A stretch of 64,000 bases of DNA from Paracoccaceae bacterium (GCA_028284605.1 JANQRL010000008.1:1-64000); one strand, 5' to 3'; shown: positions 17,910 through 26,928, counted from the first letter of the stretch. Notes: generated by a model not told the origin, from the sequence alone. Numbers and translations are program-made.

Positions 17910-19070
17910 CTAGCCCTCCGCCTCTGGCGCGGGTTCGCTGGGCGTCACGCGCTGCCCCGGCAGGAAGGAGGCGAGCGGGGTGCGGGCCACCTGCCAGGGA
18001 CCGTCGCCCTCGGGCGCGGCAATGGTGATGGTGTCGCCGGCGCGAAAGAGGATCTCGGGGTCGGTGCGTTGGAGCAGGTTTTCGCCATCGACGAACCAGA
18101 CATGGCCGGCCCGGGTCAGGGCGGTTTCCGGCAGGGTCAGGGTGCCGGCGATGGGCCGTCCGGCGAAGGCGACGCGGAGGAAATCGCCGGAGAGGATGCC
18201 CTCGCCGGGATCGGCCACCTCCAGGAACACGCGCATCTGCCGGGTGGTGGGGTCGAGGAAGCCGCCGCCCTGGCGGATGCGCGCGGTGCCGAGGGCGCGG
18301 CCGTCGCGGTGAAAGAGCCGCGCCACGCCGCCGGAGATCGGGTGGTCGAGAAGCGCCCATTCGGCCTGGCTCAGCTCCGCCACCAGTTCGAACCGGCCGT
18401 CGTCGGAGAGATGCAGCAGCGCCTCGCCGGCGGCGACGGTCTGGCCGAGGCTCGCCATCCGCTCGGTCACGAAGCCGGAAAACGGGGCGGTGACCTCGGT
18501 ATCGGCAAGCTGCCGGCGGGCGGCATCGAGCTGCGCCTCCGCCGAGGCCACGCTGCGTTCGGCGATCCTGAGTTGTGGCAGGTAGAGCGCCAACTCGTTC
18601 GGCGGGTCGATCCCGTCCCGGTCGAACTGGCGGCGCGAGACCGTGACCTGGTTCTCCGCCTGCAACAGGGCGAGCCGGGCCTCTTCGAGGCTCATTTCGG
18701 CGGCGGCGATGGCGGTTTCGTATTGCGTGCGCTCGATGGAGAAGAGCGGCGTGCCCTCGGCCACGCGGGTCCCGGCCAGCGCCGCCTCGTGGACCTCGTC
18801 GATGCGGCCCGAGACGGCGGCGCGGATTTCGGCGTTCCAGCGCGGGCGCAGCTCGGCAAAGACCGACACCTCCGCCTGCGCTTCCGCCGCGTCGACGGTG
18901 ACGACGGAGATCAGCGGTGCGGCCGAGGGGGCGTCGCGCTCGGTGACATCCGCGGTGTCCTCGATCCCGGAGAGCAGGACAACGACCGCGGTCAGCACGC
19001 CCACCGACAGGAGGAGCCACAGCCACCGCCGCCGGGGCGCGGGGCGGTCCGTTTCCTGAGAATCCTGCAT
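17910..19070 (-). CDS. RND efflux periplasmic adaptor subunit (membrane fusion protein)
   Basis: 386 residues with an N-terminal transmembrane anchor (about 16-33), a lipoyl/barrel-sandwich region (RWNAEIRAAVSGRIDEV), a coiled-coil hairpin (about 110-185), the returning lipoyl half (ADTEVTAPFSGFVTERMASLGQ) and a beta-barrel domain. This is the HlyD/AcrA architecture. It is first in the RND operon, whose promoter overlaps the operator shared with the divergent TetR gene. Confidence 0.93.
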   Translation of the reverse strand: MQDSQETDRPAPRRRWLWLLLSVGVLTAVVVLLSGIEDTADVTERDAPSAAPLISVVTVDAAEAQAEVSVFAELRPRWNAEIRAAVSGRIDEVHEAALAGTRVAEGTPLFSIERTQYETAIAAAEMSLEEARLALLQAENQVTVSRRQFDRDGIDPPNELALYLPQLRIAERSVASAEAQLDAARRQLADTEVTAPFSGFVTERMASLGQTVAAGEALLHLSDDGRFELVAELSQAEWALLDHPISGGVARLFHRDGRALGTARIRQGGGFLDPTTRQMRVFLEVADPGEGILSGDFLRVAFAGRPIAGTLTLPETALTRAGHVWFVDGENLLQRTDPEILFRAGDTITIAAPEGDGPWQVARTPLASFLPGQRVTPSEPAPEAEG

Positions 19071-19112
19071 GAACTCGTCCTTTCGTCGACAGACCCGAAT
19101 CGTCTGCGGGTC

Positions 19113-19141
19113 TTGCCTCTTCTAGACATTCGGCATATAAG
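19113..19141 (+). promoter_or_regulatory. Promoter of the TetR gene
   Basis: TTGCCT and TATAAG with a 17-base spacer, ending where the TetR operator begins. The predicted start site falls inside the operator, so regulator binding would block it. Predicted by eye. Confidence 0.55.
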
Positions 19142-19159
19142 TGAACGAACGTTCGTTCA
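19142..19159. promoter_or_regulatory. TetR-type operator between the efflux operon and its regulator
   Basis: A perfect 18-bp palindrome (TGAACGAAC/GTTCGTTCA), a classical TetR-family operator form. It lies 13 bases upstream of the TetR ATG and between the two divergent genes, positioned to repress both the RND operon and the regulator's own gene. Confidence 0.85.
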
Positions 19160-19172
19160 AGAAGAAAGCGAC

Positions 19173-19793
19173 ATGGCCGATCCGACCGCGAAATCCGAGA
19201 CCAAGCGCGACCGCGCCGTCGCTGCCCGGCGGCAGCATATTCTGGAGGCGGCGGTGACCTGTTTTCTGGAGGCCGGCTATCATCAGACCGGGGTGCGCGA
19301 CATCGCCAGACGGGCAGGGGTCAGTCTCGGTAACCTCTACAACCACTTCCCGGGCAAGCACGATGTGCTGGCCGAAATCGCGGCGCTCGAACGGGCCGAG
19401 CTGAAGCGGTTCCATACACTGCTCGCCGGTTCCGCGCCGGCCAGCGAGGTGCTGGACGATTTCGTCACCGCCTATGCGCGCTATCTGGCGGTGCCGGAGA
19501 ATGTCATTCTGTCGATCGAGATCACCTGCGAGGCGCTCCGCAAGCCGGACATTGCCGAGATGTTCCTCGGCAACCGCCGCGCCCTCGTCGGCGCGCTGAC
19601 CGCGCTGATCGAACGGGGCGTCCGCGAAGGCAGCCTGCGCCCGGTTCCCGACATCGCGGAGGCCGCCCATCTGGTCATCGAACTGATCGAGGGCAGCGCC
19701 TATCGCAGCGTCCTCGACGAGGTGCCGATGCGCCGGCTGATGGCGACCTTGCGCGCTTTCGTTTCGGCGATGCTGATGCCGAGGGCCGGGTAG
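19173..19793 (+). CDS. TetR/AcrR family repressor of the RND efflux operon
   Basis: 206 residues. The N-terminal HTH is clear (HILEAAVTCFLEAGYHQTGV, then DIARRAGVSLGNLYNHFPGK), followed by an all-helical ligand domain with a TetR C-terminal pattern (about 85-200). The ATG is preceded by AAGAAAG and lies just after an 18-bp palindromic operator. The divergent arrangement with a complete RND operon makes it the likely ligand-released repressor of that pump. Confidence 0.92.
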   Translation: MADPTAKSETKRDRAVAARRQHILEAAVTCFLEAGYHQTGVRDIARRAGVSLGNLYNHFPGKHDVLAEIAALERAELKRFHTLLAGSAPASEVLDDFVTAYARYLAVPENVILSIEITCEALRKPDIAEMFLGNRRALVGALTALIERGVREGSLRPVPDIAEAAHLVIELIEGSAYRSVLDEVPMRRLMATLRAFVSAMLMPRAG

Positions 19794-19842
19794 CGGTCAA
19801 GGCTTCCGGGCGGCGCCGGCGCGCCCGGGGCCGTTGCGCGGC

Positions 19843-20229
19843 CTATTCCGGGTGGACCGCGATGCAGTGTTCGACGGCCGCGGCGCGGCGCGGCGTCTCG
19901 CGGCCGATCTGCGCCTCCAGCGACCGCAGCTTCGCCGCCTCCGCTTCGAGGTTGATCGAGACCGGAACCCGGCGGGTCCGGACATCGGTCTCCTCGCAGC
20001 GGAAGGTGAAGGTGGAGCCGTCCTCATTGGTCCCCCGGCAGGTCCTGTCCCGGACCCGGATCTCCTCGCGCTCCTCGATCGCATAGCCGCGGGCGAGATT
20101 GCCGCGCGCCTCGTTCGCCAATGCGGTCAGGGTCCGGAGCTGGGCGCTCACCTGGTTGATGCAGCGCTCGCGCGGCGTGGCGCAGGCCGCGAGCACGAGG
20201 CAGGAGAGAAGCAGAATCGCGCGGGTCAT
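19843..20229 (-). CDS. Small lipoprotein, Cys-containing
   Basis: 128 residues with a lipoprotein signal (LLLSCLVLAAC; lipobox LAAC, acylated Cys at about residue 16). The mature part is a charged helical region with Cys-containing segments (RDRTCRGTNEDGSTFTFRCEE) that could form a disulfide, ending in VEHCIAVHPE. The frame runs open far upstream without coding character, so the start is the ATG before TRAILLLS. I do not recognise a family. It is convergent with the TetR gene. Confidence 0.7.
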   Translation of the reverse strand: MTRAILLLSCLVLAACATPRERCINQVSAQLRTLTALANEARGNLARGYAIEEREEIRVRDRTCRGTNEDGSTFTFRCEETDVRTRRVPVSINLEAEAAKLRSLEAQIGRETPRRAAAVEHCIAVHPE

Positions 20230-20337
20230 GGGCGGTCTCCTGAGACTATTCGTCAGCACGAAGTGGCGCACCGATCTGTTGGCGCACGTTGACACCCGAT
20301 GATAGATCAGGGTGATAGGCAATAACAGGAGGGGCGG

Positions 20338-21243
20338 ATGGCCGAAGCGGCGATTGCGGAAGAGATGGAGGCCGAGAAAGGCCAGGCCAGCGCCTGGTTC
20401 CGGCAGTTGCGCGACGAGATCGTGGCCGCCTTCGAGGGGCTCGAGGACAGCCAGACCACCGGGCCCTTCGCCGACACGTCCCCGGGCCGCTTCGAGGTGA
20501 CCGAGACCAGGCGGGCGAGCGACGACGGCACGGATGCCGGCGGCGGGTTGATGAGTGTGATGCGCGGCGGCCGGGTCTTCGAGAAGGTCGGCGTCAATGT
20601 CTCCACCGTCTACGGCTCGCTCGGCGAGGCGGCGCAGAAGGCGATGGCCGCGCGCGGCGTGCCCGGGATGGAGAGCGATCCGCGGTTCTGGGCCTCGGGC
20701 ATCAGCCTTGTGGCCCATATGCAGAACCCGCATACGCCTGCCGTCCACATGAACACAAGGATGTTCTGGACCCCCCATGCCTGGTGGTTCGGCGGCGGCT
20801 CGGACCTCAACCCTTGTATCGAATATGCCGAGGATACGGCCGATTTCCACGCCGTGCAGAAGGCCCATCTCGACCCCCATGGCGCGGCGCATTATCCGAA
20901 GCTGAAGGCCTGGGCGGACGAGTATTTCTTCGTGCCGCACCGGGGCCGGGCGCGGGGCGTGGGCGGCATCTTCATGGACGACTACTCCACCGGCGACTGG
21001 CAGGCGGATTTTGCCCTGACCCAGGATATCGGCCGTGCCTTCCTGCCCGCTTTCGTGCCGATTACCGAACGGAGGCGCCAGACGCCCTGGACCGAGGCCG
21101 ACAAGGATATCCAGCTCGTCCATCGCGGGCTCTACGCCGAATACAACCTGGTCTACGACCGGGGCACCAAGTTCGGCCTTGCCACAGGCCACGACGCCAA
21201 CGCCGTTCTGATGAGCCTGCCGCCGCTCGCGAAATGGGTCTAG
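20338..21243 (+). CDS. hemF: Oxygen-dependent coproporphyrinogen III oxidase
   Basis: 301 residues, full length for HemF. The family signatures are present: GGGLMSVMRGGRVFEKVGVN, HMNTRMFWTPHAWWFGGGSD (the substrate and metal pocket) and GRARGVGGIFMDD. It oxidatively decarboxylates two propionates of coproporphyrinogen III in the cytoplasm. CAGGAGGGG precedes the start. It lies with hemE and hemC in the same 5 kb, but on separate transcripts, and a palindrome cluster follows its stop. Confidence 0.96.
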   Translation: MAEAAIAEEMEAEKGQASAWFRQLRDEIVAAFEGLEDSQTTGPFADTSPGRFEVTETRRASDDGTDAGGGLMSVMRGGRVFEKVGVNVSTVYGSLGEAAQKAMAARGVPGMESDPRFWASGISLVAHMQNPHTPAVHMNTRMFWTPHAWWFGGGSDLNPCIEYAEDTADFHAVQKAHLDPHGAAHYPKLKAWADEYFFVPHRGRARGVGGIFMDDYSTGDWQADFALTQDIGRAFLPAFVPITERRRQTPWTEADKDIQLVHRGLYAEYNLVYDRGTKFGLATGHDANAVLMSLPPLAKWV

Positions 21244-21248
21244 CAGGC

Positions 21249-21382
21249 CCAGACCCTTCGAAGGGTCTGGCAAAAACTCTTCGAAGAGTTTTGTCCAGGC
21301 GGGACCGGTGATGTGGCGAGCACCGACGGCCGGCGGCGAGCAGAGCTTTCAAAAGCTCTGGCAAAACCCTTCGAAGGGTTTT
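21249..21382. repeat. Two copies of a double-palindrome element, 90 bp apart
   Basis: Palindromes at 21249-21270, 21273-21292, 21341-21360 and 21363-21382 form two pairs. Corresponding members lie about 90 bp apart and share a skeleton (AG, variable arm, TTCGAA-like core, complementary arm, CTGG-CAAAA, second core, TTTT). Arms differ between copies but remain complementary; only the third palindrome has a mismatched central base pair. The A-tract and T-tract flanks of the second members look like bidirectional terminators between convergent hemF and the glycosyltransferase gene. Confidence 0.8.
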
Positions 21383-21443
21383 CCCGCGCAGCGGCCGGGG
21401 CCGTCGCCCGCCTCTGCCCATGGCGCGGAGCCAGGGCGGGTCG

Positions 21444-22517
21444 CTATTCTTTCGTGCCGGCTTCGTCGAGCAGGCTGCGATAGACCGCGTTGATCGCCTC
21501 CGCCTCGCGCTCGATCCGGAAGCCGGCCTCGACATGGGCCCGCGCCGCGCGGCCCATTGCCGCCCGGCCTGCGGGGTCGTCGAGCAGGTCGGCGATCCGC
21601 GCCGTCAGCCCGCCGACATCGCCGGGCGAGACCAGCGCGCCGGTCTCTCCCTCGACCACCAATTCCTCGAAGGCCCCGACTCGGGTCGCCACCACCGGCA
21701 CGCCGCTTGCCATGGCCTCGAGCGGGGTCAGGCCGAACCCTTCCCAGCGCTGCGGCGCCACGAAGAGGTCGAGCGCCTGGAACCACGGCGCGATGGAAAA
21801 CCCGGTGTCTTCGGGCAGGATCCTGAGCCGCCCCGCCAGCCCCGCCTGCCTGATCCGATCCTTCAGCCCGCCGACGAAGGCGCGCTGATCCGAGGTCACC
21901 CCGCCCATGACGAGGGCCTGCACCCCCGGCCGCTCCGGCAGCAGGTCGCACATCGCCTCGACGAAAAGATCGGTGCCCTTCTGGGGCCTGAGCCGGCCGA
22001 AACAACCGACGAAGATGCCATGGTGGTCCAGGCCGAGCGTGGTCCGCAGGGTCTCGCGGTCCGCCGGCGGCACGAAGGTTTCGGTGTCGATCCCGTGCAG
22101 GACCACCGTGGCCGGGCGCTCCAGATAGGCCGCCGCCTTGGCCGAAGTCGCGATCACCGCATCCATCTTCGAGATCAGCCAGCGGGTATAGCCGCTATGC
22201 CGGCGCTGGGCGGCGGAGGTGAAGACCAGCTTCAGCCGCTTGCGCAGCACATGTTTCAGCAGGAGACCGACGAGCATCTCGACATTGCGCCGGGCGTGCC
22301 AGACCCGGGGGCCCGAGGGGCCGGAGCGCGACATGGTCAGGAGCGATAGGCGGGAGATTCGCGGCATCTCGGCGGGCAGGCGCGGCCCGACGCTGGCAAT
22401 GGCAATGTCGCGCGCCTGAAGCGGGACAAGCCGCACGACCGTCGAGGTCACGCCGGACATCCGACGTTTGAAATTCGGCGCGATCACATCGATGTCGCGT
22501 GGGTCGAGAAGCTCCAT
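21444..22517 (-). CDS. Glycosyltransferase family 4 protein
   Basis: 357 residues with the GT-B fold. The C-terminal donor domain shows the GT4 signature (VGCFGRLRPQKGTDLFVEAM, then WEGFGLTPLEAMASGVPVVAT with the EX7E pair). The N-terminal half starts ELLDPRDIDVIAPNFKRRMSG, as in LPS-core mannosyltransferases of Rhodobacterales/Rhizobiales. It probably transfers a hexose from a nucleotide sugar during envelope polysaccharide synthesis at the inner membrane; donor and acceptor are unknown. Confidence 0.87.
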   Translation of the reverse strand: MELLDPRDIDVIAPNFKRRMSGVTSTVVRLVPLQARDIAIASVGPRLPAEMPRISRLSLLTMSRSGPSGPRVWHARRNVEMLVGLLLKHVLRKRLKLVFTSAAQRRHSGYTRWLISKMDAVIATSAKAAAYLERPATVVLHGIDTETFVPPADRETLRTTLGLDHHGIFVGCFGRLRPQKGTDLFVEAMCDLLPERPGVQALVMGGVTSDQRAFVGGLKDRIRQAGLAGRLRILPEDTGFSIAPWFQALDLFVAPQRWEGFGLTPLEAMASGVPVVATRVGAFEELVVEGETGALVSPGDVGGLTARIADLLDDPAGRAAMGRAARAHVEAGFRIEREAEAINAVYRSLLDEAGTKE

Positions 22518-22559
22518 GGCCCTGGGTTAGGCCCCGGCGCGGCCAGGCACAAGGCGGCG

Positions 22560-22913
22560 CTACTCGGCCCGCACGAAGAGCGCCCCGCCGGCCTCGATCC
22601 GCCGGGCGCTTGGCGGCGCGGCGGCCTCGGCCTCCGCCTCGGCGATGCTCGTTCCGATGGTCAGGTCCTCCAGAAGGACCCGCACCCGGCTCTCCGACAC
22701 CCCGGTCATCTGCGACATCAGCGCGACCGCCTGATCCGGGGCGACGCGCATCGCGGCGGTCGCGATTCGGGCCTGCACGAGGAGCATCCGCGGCGGTTCG
22801 GGGCCGAGCGCCCGCTCTTCGCCGGGTGTGGCCGGCACGAAATTGAGCGCCAGGCTGACGATCAGTCCGAAGGCGCCGACGCCTTTCATGAGCGATTTCA
22901 GGATGTGGCCCAT
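22560..22913 (-). CDS. Small exported or membrane-anchored protein of unknown function
   Basis: 117 residues with one N-terminal hydrophobic segment (KGVGAFGLIVSLALNFV, about 10-27) and an Ala/Glu-rich remainder containing a helical stretch (MLLVQARIATAAMRVAPDQA). The start MGHILKSLMKG has a plausible purine-rich upstream. It lies 42 bases upstream of the glycosyltransferase gene on the same strand. I recognise no family. Confidence 0.55.
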   Translation of the reverse strand: MGHILKSLMKGVGAFGLIVSLALNFVPATPGEERALGPEPPRMLLVQARIATAAMRVAPDQAVALMSQMTGVSESRVRVLLEDLTIGTSIAEAEAEAAAPPSARRIEAGGALFVRAE

Positions 22914-23042
22914 GGGTCCCCCGCATCTGGGTTCGGACGCTACCCTGACAGCGAATTGCGGCCGAATCGGGGTCGGAGCCGGGCCAGACGGGGACGGCGC
23001 TCGCGGCCCATAGGCCGCATCGCCCCGCCCGCCGTCCCGTGG

Positions 23043-24086
23043 TCAGGCCGGGACCGGGCTCCGCACCGTTTCGATCATCAGCGCCACATTCTCGGGATCC
23101 GCATCCGGCGTGATCCCGTGGCCGAGATTGAAGATATGCGGCCCTTTCGAGAAGGCGCGGACGATGGCGCGGGTCTCTTCGACCAAAGCCTCGCCGCCGG
23201 TCACCATGTGGGAGGAGGCGAGGTTGCCCTGCACGCAGCCGCCGGTCTGGACATGGGCCGCGGCCCAGTCGGCCGTGACGCCATCGTCGAGGGCGATGCA
23301 CTCCGCGCCGATCTCGGCATGGAGCCCGGCATAACGCTCCCCGGCACCGCGCGGGAAGGCGATGACCGGCAGGTCTGGGTGGCGCTCTTTCAGGGCGGCG
23401 GTGATCCTGCGGGCGGGTTCGACGGCGTACTTGACGAAATCCTCGCCCTGAAGCGACCCGGCCCAGCTATCGAAGATCTTGACGGTCTCCGCCCCGGCCT
23501 CGACCTGGCGCGCCAGGTATTCGACCGTCGCCTCGGTCAGCAGATCGAGGAGCGCCTCGAAGAGCGGCCGGTTCTCGGATTTCAGCGCATGGGCCGGACC
23601 CTGATCCGGTGTGCCGCGCCCGGCGATCATGTAGGTGGCCACGGTCCACGGCGCCCCGGCGAAGCCGATCAGCGCGGTCTCCTTCGGCAGCGCCTCGGAG
23701 AGCCGCGCGACCGTCTCGTAGACCGGGGCGAGGTGGCCGTGGATATCGTCCTTGCCCTTCAGCGGCGCCATCTCCGCCTCGGTGGTGATGGTCGACAGCC
23801 GCGGACCCTCGCCGGTGACGAACCACAGATCGGCGCCGAGCGCCTGGGGCAGGAGCAGGATGTCCGCAAACAGGATCGCCGCGTCGAACCCGTAGCGGCG
23901 GATCGGCTGCAGCGTGACCTCGGTCGCCAGCTCCGGATTGTAGCAGAGCGACAGGAAATCCCCGGCCTCGGCCCGGGTCGCGCGGTATTCCGGCAGGTAG
24001 CGCCCGGCCTGGCGCATCATCCAGATCGGCGGGGTCGGCAATCTCTCCCCGGCAAGGGCGCGAAGCAGGGTCTTCTGGGCTGTCAT
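23043..24086 (-). CDS. hemE: Uroporphyrinogen decarboxylase
   Basis: 347 residues with the family signatures [17 protein letters not shown] (N-terminal substrate-binding arginines) and [18 protein letters not shown]. It removes four acetate carboxyls from uroporphyrinogen III. It is divergent from hemC across 90 bases. A minus-strand TTGACA followed by a weak AACCTG at 17-base spacing is a candidate promoter. Confidence 0.97.
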   Translation of the reverse strand: MTAQKTLLRALAGERLPTPPIWMMRQAGRYLPEYRATRAEAGDFLSLCYNPELATEVTLQPIRRYGFDAAILFADILLLPQALGADLWFVTGEGPRLSTITTEAEMAPLKGKDDIHGHLAPVYETVARLSEALPKETALIGFAGAPWTVATYMIAGRGTPDQGPAHALKSENRPLFEALLDLLTEATVEYLARQVEAGAETVKIFDSWAGSLQGEDFVKYAVEPARRITAALKERHPDLPVIAFPRGAGERYAGLHAEIGAECIALDDGVTADWAAAHVQTGGCVQGNLASSHMVTGGEALVEETRAIVRAFSKGPHIFNLGHGITPDADPENVALMIETVRSPVPA

Positions 24087-24140
24087 GGCGGCTCCTCTGA
24101 TCGCCTCAGGTTCCAGCCTTGCCCCGCGCTGTCAAGGCAG

Positions 24141-24169
24141 TTGTCAGGCTTTGTTGACAGGTCTAAACC
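24141..24169 (+). promoter_or_regulatory. Candidate hemC promoter giving a leaderless transcript
   Basis: TTGTCA, a 17-base spacer and TAAACC. The expected transcription start falls at about 24176, directly before the hemC ATG, and no Shine-Dalgarno sequence precedes that ATG. Predicted by eye. Confidence 0.45.
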
Positions 24170-24176
24170 GGGCGCC

Positions 24177-25121
24177 ATGACGCGCGACCTGCCTTCCCCC
24201 GCCCGACCGTTGAAGATCGGCACCCGCGGCTCGCCGCTGGCGCTGGCCCAGGCCCATGAGACCCGCGACCGGCTGGCGGCGGCCTTCGATCTGCCTGGGG
24301 AGGCGTTCGAGATCGTGGTCATCAAGGTGACCGGTGACGCGATCCAGGACCGGCCGCTGAAGGAGATCGGCGGCAAGGGGCTTTTCACGCGCGAGATCGA
24401 GGTGGCGCTGCTCGACGGCGGCATCGATATCGCCGTGCATTCCATGAAGGACATGCCGGTGGAGCAGCCCGAGGGGCTCCTCCTCGACACCTATCTGCCG
24501 CGCGAGGATGTGCGCGATGCCTTCGTGTCGACGGCCTATTCCGGGATCGCGGAGCTGCCCGAAGGCGCGGTCGTCGGAACCTCCTCTCTGCGCCGCAAAT
24601 CCCAGCTTCTGAACCGGCGCCCCGATCTTCAAGTGGTGGAGTTCCGCGGCAATGTGCAGACCCGTTTGCGCAAGCTCGACGAGGGTGTGGCGGCGGCGAC
24701 CTTCCTCGCCATGGCGGGACTGAACCGGCTCGGCCGGGACGATGTGCCGCGTACGCCCATCGCGCCCGAAGAGATGCTGCCGGCCATCGCCCAGGGTGCG
24801 ATCGGGATCGAGCGGCGGGCGGCGGATGCCCGTGCCGCGGGGATGCTGGAGGCGATCCACGACCGCGAGACCGGCGAGCGGCTGGCCGCGGAGCGGGCGT
24901 TCCTCGCCGCGCTGGACGGATCCTGCGAGACGCCGATTGGCGGGCTCGCCTTGCTCAATGGCGGCACCGTGGGTTTACGGGGCGAAATCCTGCGAGTCGA
25001 CGGCTCGGAATCGCTCTCGGAAGCCGGCGACGCGCCGGTGGAGGACGGCCCAGAACTGGGGCGCGAGATGGCCGCGACTCTGCTGAGCCGTGCTGGGCCG
25101 GGATTTCTGGCGGGGCACTAG
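24177..25121 (+). CDS. hemC: Hydroxymethylbilane synthase (porphobilinogen deaminase)
   Basis: 314 residues, with KIGTRGSPLALAQAHE at the N-terminus, HSMKDMP in the catalytic region and the dipyrromethane-cofactor Cys at residue 250 in DGSCETPIGG. It polymerises four porphobilinogens. The ATG chosen gives the family N-terminus; it lacks a Shine-Dalgarno sequence and lies almost at the predicted transcription start. Confidence 0.96.
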   Translation: MTRDLPSPARPLKIGTRGSPLALAQAHETRDRLAAAFDLPGEAFEIVVIKVTGDAIQDRPLKEIGGKGLFTREIEVALLDGGIDIAVHSMKDMPVEQPEGLLLDTYLPREDVRDAFVSTAYSGIAELPEGAVVGTSSLRRKSQLLNRRPDLQVVEFRGNVQTRLRKLDEGVAAATFLAMAGLNRLGRDDVPRTPIAPEEMLPAIAQGAIGIERRAADARAAGMLEAIHDRETGERLAAERAFLAALDGSCETPIGGLALLNGGTVGLRGEILRVDGSESLSEAGDAPVEDGPELGREMAATLLSRAGPGFLAGH

Positions 25122-25143
25122 GGACCGACGGAACCGCGTCCAT

Positions 25144-25178
25144 CGAAGGTCTGTACTGCGGGACGGAGCGGACCTTCG
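25144..25178 (+). other. Dyad downstream of hemC in an otherwise empty spacer
   Basis: CGAAGGTC and GACCTTCG pair over a 19-base loop 22 bases after the hemC stop. There is no U-tract. The remaining 230 bases up to the convergent FAD dehydrogenase gene show no gene or further symmetry that I can support. Confidence 0.35.
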
Positions 25179-25408
25179 GATGTTGCAATCGGAGGCCGCG
25201 CATCGACGGGCCGCGGAACGGCGATCCACGGGCAGTTCTATGCACTTTATCCCAGCCACATCCGAACGACCCCCAAGCGACGCGCTGACGTCACCCAATC
25301 GCCGGTCCGGCGGGGCGGCCCGTCGATGCGCGGCCGGCTTCGCCTCTGTTCCGCGCCGCGTTGCTCGGATGTCTGCTCAGGGCTCAGTCCCGACGTTCGG
25401 TCTGCAAC

Positions 25409-26824
25409 CTACCCCTCCGCCGGCAGCACCTTCCCCGGGTTCAAGATCCCCCGTGGATCGAGCGCCGCCTTGATCGCCCGCATCGTATCGAGCGCCACCG
25501 GGTCCTTGCGCCGGGCCATGGTGGTGCGCTTCGAGAGGCCGATCCCATGTTCCGCGGAGAACGATCCGCCAAGCTCCGCCACCACGTCCTCCACCGCCTC
25601 GCGCAGCGCGTCCATCACCTTGGGGTCGTTGCGGCTCGGGTAGAGCGAGTAATGCACGTTGCCGTCGCCCAGATGCGCGACGCTGAGATCGGTCACCCCG
25701 GCATCGACCGCCTTGGCCCGGGGCATCACCGCCTCGAAGAACGCCGAGACCCGGTCGAGCGGCAGGGCGATGTCGGTATGGACCGCCGGGTTGATCTGAT
25801 AGCCGATCTCCGCCGCCGCCTCGCGCCGCTCCCACATCTCGCGGCGCTGGGCCTCGGATCGCGCCACGGTGGCATCGCGCACGAGCCCGTCCTCCAGCGC
25901 TGCCGCGAGCGCCTCCTCCAGTGCGGAGACGAGCGGTGTCGCCCCTTCGGCCCCGGTCTCCGCCTCATCCGCCCGGGTCGTGGCCAGTTCCACCAAAATG
26001 TTGACGTCGTGGCGGGCCGCGAACGGCTCCCGCGCCGCCGGGTCGGTCCGCAAATGCCCGTCGATATAGCTCGACGGCATGTATTCATAAGCGTCGACCG
26101 CCCCGCCCGAGGCTTCCTGCAAGCGGTTGAGCAGGGTCAGCGCCGCGTCGAGAGAACCCGCCGCCACCATCGCCGTCGCCCGGGCGCGCGGCTGCGGCAC
26201 CAGCTTCAGCACCGCCGCCGTGATCACCCCCAAAGTGCCTTCCGCTCCGATCAGCAAATCGCGCAGATCATAGCCGGAATTGTCCTTGTGGAGCGCCGAC
26301 ATCAGGTCCATCACCCGCCCATCCGCCATCACCGCCTCGATGCCGAGGCAGAGGTCGCGCATGTTCCCGTAGCGCAGCACGTTCGAGCCGCCGGCATTGG
26401 TCGAGAGCATCCCCCCGATCCGGCAGGAGCCGCGGGCGCCGAAGGTCATCGGAAAGAGCAGGCCCTCGGCCTCGGTGGCCGCGTGCAGGTTGTCGAGGAT
26501 CACCCCGGCCTCGACCACCGCGACCCGCGCCGCGCGCCGGATCTCGCGCACCTTGTCCATCCGGTCGAGCGAGAGCGCCAGCGCGCCTTCGGCCACAGCA
26601 CCGCCGGCGATCCCGGTATTGCCCGAGACCGGCACGACAGGCATGCGCGCCGCATGGGCGATGGAGAGGATCGTCGAGACCTCCGCCGTCGAGCCCGGCC
26701 GCAACACCGCGAGCGGCGCGCCCTCATAGGCGCCGGTCCAGTCGCGGTCCCAGGGCGCGGTGTCGGGGCCGGTCAGCACCCGCTCGGCTCCGATCGCCGT
26801 GCCGAGTTCGTCGAGAATGTCCAT
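25409..26824 (-). CDS. FAD-binding oxidoreductase, GlcD/D-lactate dehydrogenase-like
   Basis: 471 residues of the FAD-linked oxidase family. The PCMH-type FAD domain shows VVPVSGNTGIAGGAV and GGMLSTNAGGSNVLRYGNMRD (quoted in part). The C-terminal substrate domain shows HLGDGNVHYSLY with the catalytic His and ends SFSAEHGIGLSKR. Length and motifs fit a cytoplasmic D-2-hydroxyacid dehydrogenase (D-lactate, glycolate or D-2-hydroxyglutarate); the substrate is undetermined. It starts about 100 bases left of the tRNA-Met gene. Confidence 0.9.
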   Translation of the reverse strand: MDILDELGTAIGAERVLTGPDTAPWDRDWTGAYEGAPLAVLRPGSTAEVSTILSIAHAARMPVVPVSGNTGIAGGAVAEGALALSLDRMDKVREIRRAARVAVVEAGVILDNLHAATEAEGLLFPMTFGARGSCRIGGMLSTNAGGSNVLRYGNMRDLCLGIEAVMADGRVMDLMSALHKDNSGYDLRDLLIGAEGTLGVITAAVLKLVPQPRARATAMVAAGSLDAALTLLNRLQEASGGAVDAYEYMPSSYIDGHLRTDPAAREPFAARHDVNILVELATTRADEAETGAEGATPLVSALEEALAAALEDGLVRDATVARSEAQRREMWERREAAAEIGYQINPAVHTDIALPLDRVSAFFEAVMPRAKAVDAGVTDLSVAHLGDGNVHYSLYPSRNDPKVMDALREAVEDVVAELGGSFSAEHGIGLSKRTTMARRKDPVALDTMRAIKAALDPRGILNPGKVLPAEG

Positions 26825-26888
26825 CGCCGGTCCTCCCGGCCCTCACTCTGGGCGAGCGGGCGGCCCAAGGGAAGGGGCGTTTGCGCCC

Positions 26889-26917
26889 TTGACGGGTGAT
26901 CGGGGCTGGCCTAGAGG
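26889..26917 (+). promoter_or_regulatory. Promoter of the tRNA-Met gene
   Basis: TTGACG and TAGAGG with a 17-base spacer, ending 12 bases before the first base of the mature tRNA. Predicted by eye. Confidence 0.5.
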
Positions 26918-26928
26918 GGCGGCGGTCT

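Noticed and set aside
25361-26899. 512-codon plus-strand frame
   Set aside because: Antisense of the FAD dehydrogenase gene.
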